Assembly (NCBI GenBank): GCA_029168955.1
Contig: JAPDOI010001427.1
Coordinates: 1-64,000, forward strand
From: Aplectana chamaeleonis
Lineage: Eukaryota > Nematoda > Chromadorea > Rhabditida > Cosmocercidae
DNA length: 64,000 nt
Reading direction: 5' to 3'
Position numbers and translations under genes: made by a program. Each line of letters opens with the position of its first letter. The stretch's first letter is position 1. The notes beneath the pieces were generated by a model. The model worked only from the letters and a program-made list of their open reading frames with translations. It ran no database searches and had not been told where the DNA came from. Positions 56,401 to 64,000 of this stretch are shown here, one piece after another.

Positions 56401-57529
56401 CGAGGGTGGTCGCTTGTGTTGCTGGCTGTAGATATCCCTCATATACTCCATCCGCTAAGCTACTACGCTTGATGAGCGGATGTTTTCTCGAGTCCAGTTG
56501 TCAATCTGCTAATTTATGGGGTGGGATTCACAGGCCGGCGAATCAGGATTGCACAGGTAAGGTGGCCCATTATCTTTCTCGGTGCATTCAACTGGTTTGG
56601 CAGTGTAGGAAGAGGTGTACGGTTCCGCTGTAATTGAGCACAATGGTCTTTTTTTTCAAACCCATTTTTTTTTCAACACCAGGATAGAAGTGAGTTCACC
56701 GCCCTGTTGAGTGCCCTTCGGACCCTTCTGGCCCCCGTCAGACTTGGTCGAAAAACCTACTCAGTCCGACTGAGTCCGGGGGAGAAAAACCGACCTCGGT
56801 GCCATCGACTTGCCTGTATGCGTGCGTGAAACACCAGTATCGACTGGGTGGATTGCGCTCGGCAGCAGACGGTCGCGGTTTGACTAAGTGGGTTGATACT
56901 TTTGCACCCGTCTGTCACTATTTCGGTGCGTATCAACCGGGTGGGGCTCAGTTCACCAACCACCTTTGACGGCGGCCTCACACGGCAAGCCGGTTTTCGT
57001 CAAAATAATGTATGGCGAGCAGCCAACGATGGGGCGTACACTTTCTGCGCCTTCTGCTAAAAAACTTTAATCAGACGAAGGGTTTCGCTTCGACTATACA
57101 GTGCTTGTCGAATAGTTAAAGCTACATCTGGAAAGACAAGACGGGGAGACATTCCCGGCTATCATATAGCGACGCTGCTCTCTTTACGCATACAGTGATC
57201 ATTTTACAATCCAGTATACACTCACTCCATGAATATCTTCAGCACAAACACTGAACTTTATGCATATCCTCGAGACAAACTGTTTAATTACTTCGGATTT
57301 TCTCAGTAATAAAGATCATATTACATACTGCGCATTGCTTTATATGCAGTATTATTATCCAAATGCTTTATTATCCACGAAACTTCAATTACACAGAGTC
57401 TTCAATACTTTTCCTTCTTTTTTAATGCTTACTCTCGGCTGGGCACCGAGACACGAGACACGCAGAAACATCCTCTGATGCATGATGAGGCTATAAACGA
57501 CAGGTCAACGCCGCCACCTAACCTCGTTC
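56401..57529. other. Unassigned DNA
   Basis: No gene recognised. 57400-57530 (ACTCTCGGCTGGGCACCGAG) resembles 58645-58750, so the left flank of the next array has been duplicated into it. Confidence 0.4.
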
Positions 57530-59884
57530 GTAGGCTTCAACCAGTTGACTGTTGACTCCGGCAGTCAAATGAGCCAGCTTCATAAGCCAGCTCAGCCAGC
57601 TAACCTCGTATCTTTACAGATTGACTCCGCCAGTCAACTCTGTCAGTGAACTCAACAGCTTCACAGGTCACCAATGCCAGATAACTTCCTCACCCAACTC
57701 TGCATCATCTATCAAATACCTCCATCAGTTAACACTTCCTGCGAGTTCAGCGGCTCCACAGGCCAGCTTTGTTTCTCTCAGCCAGTTGAGTGATTCTACA
57801 GGCCATCTACGCAGCTGGCCGAGTCCGTGAACATCTACCAGTCGGCTCTACCTCTCCCACTTCCACCGGCAAATCTCCTCCATAGAATTCTAGCAAATGA
57901 CTGTGTCAGCCACCATTGCTCTATTTACCAGTTGCTCAACTCTACCAGACAGTGCAACACCTCGTTTAATCAAACCCCCCAGCCAACCTCGTCTATGATC
58001 CTCTACCAGCTGACTTTAACAAAAAACTTTGATAGAAACTTCAGCAGCTCCGCAGGCAAGCCCCTCCGCTTAACTTTGTCCGTGAATTCTACCAGTTGAC
58101 TGCGTCAGTCAAAACTGCATCATCGACCAGTTGCCTCTGTCGGTAAAGTTTGCCAGCCAGTTCATCAGCTCCCCCAACCTAGTACCTATATCAGTTGACT
58201 CCGTCAGTCTACTCAGCCAGTAAACTTAGCAGCTACACAGGCTAGCTCCGCCAGCTAGCGTTGTCCGACCGGCGTCTTTCGAACACACTTCGCTTCAAAA
58301 AGCTCCGCTTTAGATTTTTGAGACGCCGAAATGTTAAGCATGCTGTGATCGAATAAATCATGTCACTTTTATTTTGACAACTCTAGAGATGGGAAACGGT
58401 CGTTTTTGGTCGAAAGGGCTCGTGGTCGTGTCAAATCACTATCAATTACATGAATAACTCCAACATCTGATGGGTTTCTAACGAGAATTTCTTGAATTAT
58501 TTCATTGAGTTGAATAGATTATGGCACGATGAACATTTCGCTACTTTGAAAAATGAAAAGAGAAGACTTTGAGGAGTTGTGATTGAAAGACGCTTTAATT
58601 CCCACTTCGACTATTTCGCACCCTTTTTTGCATAGAAACGTTTTATAACAAAGTCTTCAATACCTTTCTCCATAATTTTCGAGGTTTTCTCTCGGCTGGG
58701 CACACCCAGGAACACCCTCTCGCTACGACGAGGCGGTAAACCATCGAGAGGGAACACTGTTGTACTCTATTATACCTTCACCAGTGAACCTCGTCTTTAA
58801 ACTCCGCAGGTGAATCCACCAGCTCCACATCAAGCTGACCTCGCCCGTGAACCACAACCAGTTCACCTCGTCAGTCAAGCCTGCAGTTTGACCCGCCAGT
58901 CAACCTTGTCCGTGGTCTTCTAAAAGATGAGCCAGCCAGCCAGTCTGCGCTGGCGGCTAATCCGGCAGCGCCATAGGCCAGCTCCACCAGCTGACCTAGT
59001 CCGTGAACTTCTACCTGTAGATTCCGTTAGTCAACTGCTAGCCAGTACGGCAGCGCCCCAGGTCAACTCCGCCACTTAACCTTGTCCAAAACACTCTAGC
59101 GGTGGACACCGTCAGTCAACTCAGCCAGCCAGTCCGGCAGCGCTACAGGCCATCTCTGCCAGCTGACCTCGTCCATGAATATCTACCAGTTGACTCCGCC
59201 AGTCAACTCTGCCAGCCAACACAGCAGCTCGAAAGGTCAACTCCAGTTAACGATGTCCATAACGTTCTACCAGTTGACATCGCCCATTCCGGCAGCGCCA
59301 CAGGCCAGCTCCACCAGCTGACCTAGTCCGCGAACTTCTACCTGTAGATTCCGTCAGTCAACTGCCAGCCAGTACGGCAGCGCCCCAGGTCAACTCCGCC
59401 ACCTAACCTTGTCCATAACACTCTAGCGGTGGACACCGTCAGTCAACTCAGCCAGCCAGTCCGGCAGCACTACAGGCCATCTCTGCCAGCTGACCTCGTC
59501 TATGAATATCTACCAGTTGACTCCATCAGTCAACTCTGCCTGCCAGTGCAGCAGCTCAATGGGTCAACTCCGCTACTTAATCTTTTCCGCAACACTACCA
59601 GTTCACCACACCCGTCTACGCTAACGCCCGTTCAGGCAGCGCCACAATCCAGCTCCACCAGCTGACCTAGTCCGAGAATATCTACCAGTTGACTCCGTCA
59701 GTCAACTCTGCGAGCCAACACAGCAGCTCTAAAGGTTAACTCCAGTTAACGATGTCCATAACGTTCTACCAGTTGACATCGCTGATTCCGGCAGCGCCAC
59801 AGGCCAACTTCGCCAGCTGACCTAGTCCGTGAACTTCTACCTGAAGACTCCGTCGGTCAACTACCAGCCAGTTCGGCAGCGTCA

Positions 59885-60416
59885 CTCAGAAAAATGAAGA
59901 CAAGTTACTTGTAACTTAAGACTCTAAAAACAAGTTACTTGTAACATATCTACGCCTATGTAAGTTACTTGTGACTTATTTGAGGTCATTCAACTTACAT
60001 GCAACAAATCGACGGTACACCGCGTGCAGTGCCCCTCCGATATGTTACATGTAACATAAATGACACAGGATAAGTCGCAAGTAACTTAAGTCGGCCAGGA
60101 AGACATTTTCCTAAGAGTATACGACGCACACTCGCGGATCAGGCTTAGAAAACGCATTGCTGTTGGTTTGATTACCCAAGTTTGAGATACTTGACCGCAC
60201 ACTGGTAAAGAAGGCCACGCACAGCGTTTTCCGCCTAGTGTGTGGTCAGGGATGCTAGAAGGCGCGTTTTCTGCGTCGCGTGGTGGCCACCCACAGTGAA
60301 TATATAAATGTAAGTTACATGTAACATGAGTGTACTTACATGTAATATAAACGTAAGCTACTTGAGACATTCAAGTTACATTTATATTACAAGTAGCTTG
60401 TTTTCTTTTTTCTGAG
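59885..60416. mobile_element. 532-bp TIR element carrying an SL1-like sequence
   Basis: The ends CTCAGAAAAATGAAGACAAG and CTTGTTTTCTTTTTTCTGAG are an imperfect ~30-bp inverted repeat. Comparison with uninterrupted array units (GGCAGCGCCATAGGCC) shows a clean insertion with a possible 2-bp CA duplication. Both subterminal regions carry many near-palindromic words such as AGTTACTTGTAACTT and GTTACATGTAAC. The central part is GC-rich, starts with the SL1-like 22-mer and can fold (TGACCGCACACT with AGTGTGTGGTCA). Confidence 0.82.
60165..60186 (+). other. SL1 spliced-leader-like sequence
   Basis: Matches the 22-nt nematode SL1 leader at all positions except the sixth (GGTTTG here, GGTTTA in SL1); ATTACCCAAGTTTGAG is exact. 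The next bases are ATAC, not the GTAAAC donor of an SL RNA gene, and I see no Sm-binding site (AATTTTTGG type) downstream. It therefore looks like the 5' end of a trans-spliced mRNA, or a mutated SL RNA pseudogene, captured inside a transposon. Confidence 0.75.
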
Positions 60417-61460
60417 CATAGGCCAGCTCCACCAGCTGACCTAGTCCGTGAACTTCTGCCCGTAGACTCCGCCAGACAACTCTGCCAGCCAGTCCGACAA
60501 CGATACAGTCCAGCTCCGCCAGCTGACCTAGTCCGTGAATATCTACCAGTTGACTCCGCCAGTCAGCTCTGCCAGCCAAATGTCCAATAACGTTCTAGCA
60601 GCTGACATCACCCATTCCGGCAGCGCCACAGGCCAACTCCGCCGGCTGACTTAGTCCGTGAACTTCTACCTGTAGACTCCGTCGGTCAGCTACCAGCCAG
60701 TTCGGCAGCGCCATAGGCCAGCTCCACCAGCTGACCTTGTCCATAGATATCTACCAGTTGACTCCGCCAGCCAACTCTGCCAGCCAGTGCAGCAGCTCAG
60801 CTGGTCAACTCCGCCAGTTAAACTTGTCCATAACACTCTATCAATTGACTCCGTTAAATGACTCTGCCAGGCAGTCCGGCAAAACAATGGGCCAGCTCCG
60901 CCAGCTGACCTTGTCCGTGAATATCTACCAGTTGACCCCGCCAGTCAACTCTGCTAGCCAGTGCAGCAGGTCAACTCCGCCCGTTACCTTGTCCTTAACA
61001 GTTTACCAGTTGACTCCGCCAGTCAACTCTGCCAGCCAGTGCAGCAGCTCAGTTGGTCAACTCCGCCAGCCAAACTTGTCCATAACACTTTACCAATTGA
61101 CTCCGTTAGTTAACTCTGACAGCCAGTGCAGCAGCTCAGTTGGTGAACTCCGCCAGTTAACCTTGTCCGTGAATATCTACCAGTTGACCCCGCCGGTACA
61201 CTCTGCTAGCCAGTCCGGCAGTGCCGAAAGGGACAGCTCCGCCTGCTGAGTAACCTCGTCGGTGAACATCCACCAGTTGCCTCCGTCAGTCAACTGTAAC
61301 AGCCAGCTCGCAAGTGAACTCTACCAGAAAAATCAGCAGCTTAGCAGGTTAACTCCGCCAGGTACCCTCGTCCGTTGACATCAGCGTCTGAAAGATATCT
61401 CCGTCCGTCAACTTTGCCAGTCAGATCAACAGCTCCACAGGTCAACTCCGCCCGCCAATG

Positions 61461-62359
61461 CAGTGGCAGTCTGAGGATGAGGAGTTCGTTCAAATCTCGA
61501 TAAAGTAGGATCACACAAATGATACGATGTCAAGTCGGTGATGGCGGTGCTTCTTCACACATCCAGTCCAGTTAGCCTTCGACGATTGGCGGCAAAAAAA
61601 TCCTTAGACCTGAAAATCGGCATGTATTCAAAATGGATGTCGATGTAAAAAATACATATCTCGATTGTTGGCGCAGACTGTGATTTGCCCCCTACTACAG
61701 GTCATTCGAGCATCAGTGCATAACAATGAGGGGAAGTATGAGGGAAAAGCACCAAGAGTGGAACTGAATGGGTTTGAAAACACGAGTTTACTCGCAGTAA
61801 AACCGTGTGGAACTTATGCTGATGCGAGCTTTTGAGGTGATGGTCTTAATGTGTTTCAACCGCAGAACAGACCGGGGAACGAGGGAGGGGCGAAGTGCGT
61901 GATTGGTCAAAACAAGGCTAGCGTCCAACACCTCGTTCCTCCACCGTTTTTCCCGTCTCTTCCGCTGTCGTTTTTCCCGTCTCTTCCAGCACCTCAGTTT
62001 TTGACTCCTTTACTACTAAGCGGGAAGGCAGACTGCTAAAAATACGCATTCACCTCACATAACGCTGCATAAAATACGCTTCATGTTAAAGCACTTTTTG
62101 ATAAGAGATCTCTCCGTCTCTTTTTTTCAGAACACTGCCTTTTGAAAAATTTTCACGGTTCTTTCTGGCACTTTATAGCGCTCGCATCAAGTAAAAGGTG
62201 AAATTAAAGCGAATTGAGAGAGAACGAGGTAGTCGCGTGGAAGTGTGGGGAAAGTGTGTATGAGGTTTACTGAAAATACTTCTAACATATTTTTTCACTC
62301 GTTAAATATCCTGCTGGGATCGATTACGTGAACATTTCAATAATGGCTCTTGTTCGGAA
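61461..62359. other. Unassigned DNA
   Basis: Contains a direct repeat of TTTTTCCCGTCTCTTCC near 61943-61985. No gene is recognised. Confidence 0.35.
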
Positions 62360-62560
62360 GAGGTAAGCAGAACGTCGTGGAGAGTGTGCAGACTTGGGTG
62401 AAATTGTGCTGGACGTCGTGCGGTACGGGCTAGCCTTCAGTGGGAGCGAGCACGACGCCATGGAATGTGTGTAGGATCTCACGGAGAGTAGCCATAACGT
62501 CCGGAAAAGTGTGTTCGAGAGATACTCTCTAGTTATGCAGGACGTGGCGAAGGTGTACGA
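62360..62560. repeat. Decayed 42-bp-type units
   Basis: Words such as CAGAACGTCGTGGAGAGTGT, TGGACGTCGTGCGG, CAGTGGGAGCGAGCACGACG and CAGGACGTGGCGAAGGTGT recur about every 40 bp, as in strongly diverged type A units. Confidence 0.5.
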
Positions 62561-63235
62561 GCAGGGTTGAGCAGGGTTGCGACAATGGGTGGTCGTAAAA
62601 AAATTGGAGAACTTTTGTAAAAAATAAAAGTTGGGGGAAAGGCTCGTGTAACTTTCGAAGAAAATAGGGAAAAAGTTCACTCCAGATCACTTGGTAAGCT
62701 AAAATGAGGAAAGCAATTTTAAAGCAGTTCTTCATCACGAGGGGGAGGACGGTCGTAAACTCTTTTCAAAAAATTTTGCTGAACAGGGGAAGGGGTTCGT
62801 AGCTCCGCCGAAAATGGCGCAACGGCCTGCTCAACCCTGTAAATCGGGGCTGAGCGAAATCCTGGTCCGCAGTTGCGGACAACCGTTCTTGCGACAAGGA
62901 CGCCACACAAGATCGTGCTGGAGTAACGGGTAATCGTGCTCGGACCATGAGGTGCCATCACGATTACCGTTGAGCTGCGTGCTGCAGCAGCGGCTGTCCG
63001 CAACTGAGGACCGGAAACTCGCTCCGATAAGGATAGTACATAGGGGAATTAGCCCATAAAAATTTTATCCTAAAAACATTTCATTTCAATTTATTTAATC
63101 ATAGAAGTAACATGATGGCGGTCGATCATTGAAAAACGTTGCTTGCAATGCAAAAGTAAGGCTGTCTTTCTCATGATAGAAACGATCGTAAATAAGTATG
63201 GTTTGGTTAGATCCGTGGCTTTTTCCCTCAAGCTC
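62561..63235. other. Unassigned DNA
   Basis: TTGAGCAGGGTTG and CGCTCAACCCTG-like words and a GGTCGTAAA repeat suggest an imperfect foldback (about 62580-62850: TTTTTTGGAG, GGGGAAAGG, AAATTTT words). No gene. Confidence 0.35.
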
Positions 63236-64000
63236 AGCGTATTCCCAGTTGGGTACCGTACACTTTCCCCGGTGTCGGTGCACTTTCAGTTGGGTCCCAC
63301 ACACTTTCCCCGGCGCTTGGCACACCTTCAGTTGGGTCCCACACACTTTTCGTGGCACCTGGCTCACTCCCACATGGATCCCACACACTTTCCCCGGAAG
63401 TCAGCGCACTTGCGAATGGGTCCCACACACATTTCACGGCGCCTGGTGCACCCCTAAGAGGGTCCCGTACACTTTTCCCGGCGCATTTTCATTTGGGTCC
63501 CACACACTTTCCCTAGCGCTCAGCGCACTCCCAGTTGAGCCCTACACACTTTCCCAGGCGCTCGGCGCACTTTCAGTTGGGTGCCACGCGTTTTCCCTGC
63601 CGCTTGGCGCTCCCTCAGTTGGGTTCCACACTTTTCGCGGCGCCTGGTGCACTCACACTTGGGTCCCGTACACTTCCCGGCGCTCTTCGTACCCCAGTTA
63701 GGTGCCGAACGCTTTCCTCGGCGCACTCCATGTTGGGTCCCGCACACATTTCACGGCGCCTAGCGCACCCCTAGTTGGGTCCCACACAGTTTTCGCGGCG
63801 CCTGGCGCACTCCCTTTTGAGTTCCACACTTTCCCCGGCGCTTAGCGCACCCTCAGTTGGGTCCCACACACTTTCCCCGCCGCTTGACCCATCCCCAGTT
63901 GAGTCCCGTACACTTTTCCCGGCGCTCAGCGCACCCTCAGTTGGGTCCCACACACTTTTCGCGGCTTCGGACTCACTCCCACTTGGGTCCCACACACTTT
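63236..64000. repeat. 42-bp minisatellite, type D, running off the window
   Basis: About 18 units of CAGTTGGGTCCCACACACTT then TCCCCGGCGCTTGGCGCAC, the same type as 39730-40051 and 47774-48440. It is preceded directly by AT-rich DNA and has no visible end within the window. Confidence 0.92.

Larger units (their letters stand above)
57530..61460. repeat. Degenerate ~87-bp tandem array
   Basis: Units of about 87 bp are built from CTACCAGTTGACTCCGCCAG, TCAACTCTGCCAGCCAG, GCAGCAGCTC and a TGACCTNGTCCGTGAA-type block. Each contains a potential hairpin GTTGAC-N7-GTCAAC. Longer blocks are repeated at 327 bp (59101 and 59428) and ~500 bp (59246 and 59746), indicating higher-order duplication. It is interrupted at 58262-58750 by flank-derived DNA and at 59885-60416 by a TIR element. 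Frames open through it are not convincing genes. Confidence 0.88.

Noticed and set aside
60165..60260. Functional SL RNA gene
   Set aside because: The leader is followed by ATAC instead of a GT donor and no Sm-binding site or SL RNA stem-loop arrangement is seen.

Overview
This is a stretch of gene-poor, repeat-rich nematode DNA. The best taxonomic clues are an RTE-type retrotransposon whose protein resembles, from memory, those common in hookworm and other strongylid genomes, and a 22-nt sequence (60165-60186) that matches the nematode spliced leader SL1 at 21 of 22 positions. No convincing intact host gene is visible. The only host-gene candidate is a set of possible terminal exons at 17385-17861. 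Almost everything else is transposon, transposon remnant or tandem repeat. Many long open frames in the window are by-products of tandem arrays with a 42-bp unit (14 codons, so frames stay open) and should not be read as proteins.

Layout. 1-16980: dispersed repeats, 42-bp minisatellite arrays interrupted by a 2.2-kb hAT-like element (3006-5216) and a 307-bp TIR element (5881-6187), two foldback elements, a 116-bp hAT MITE with a perfect 8-bp target duplication, a TTAA-flanked element, and GC-rich tandem and hairpin DNA. 17385-18715: candidate exons and a small minisatellite. 18702-37134: a CR1-like non-LTR retrotransposon split by a 15.6-kb insertion (19042-34644). That insertion has long terminal inverted repeats and a TA duplication, and it contains a hAT MITE, a 4.3-kb satellite with about 103 copies of the palindrome CTGATGACGTCATCAG, and a 7.4-kb palindrome made of two inverted RTE retrotransposons.

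37135-49000: two more foldbacks, then a second copy of the hAT-like element (40060-47765) swollen to 7.7 kb by nested insertions. It has a perfect 8-bp target duplication and again lies inside a 42-bp array. A (CA)n tract follows. 49000-57500: irregular minisatellite, a decayed LINE RT fragment, MITEs, and a 0.54-kb direct repeat shared with position 1041. 57530-61460: a degenerate ~87-bp array interrupted by a 532-bp TIR element that carries the SL1-like sequence. 63236-64000: a further 42-bp array running off the window.

The main overall observation is that the 42-bp arrays, which look different (CGCCGTAGAAAGTG type, GCGCTTGGCG type and CRE-palindrome type), appear to be branches of one minisatellite superfamily that has repeatedly received transposon insertions. 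The nested insertions give a relative-age stratigraphy. All assignments come from reading the sequence; no database or alignment program was used.
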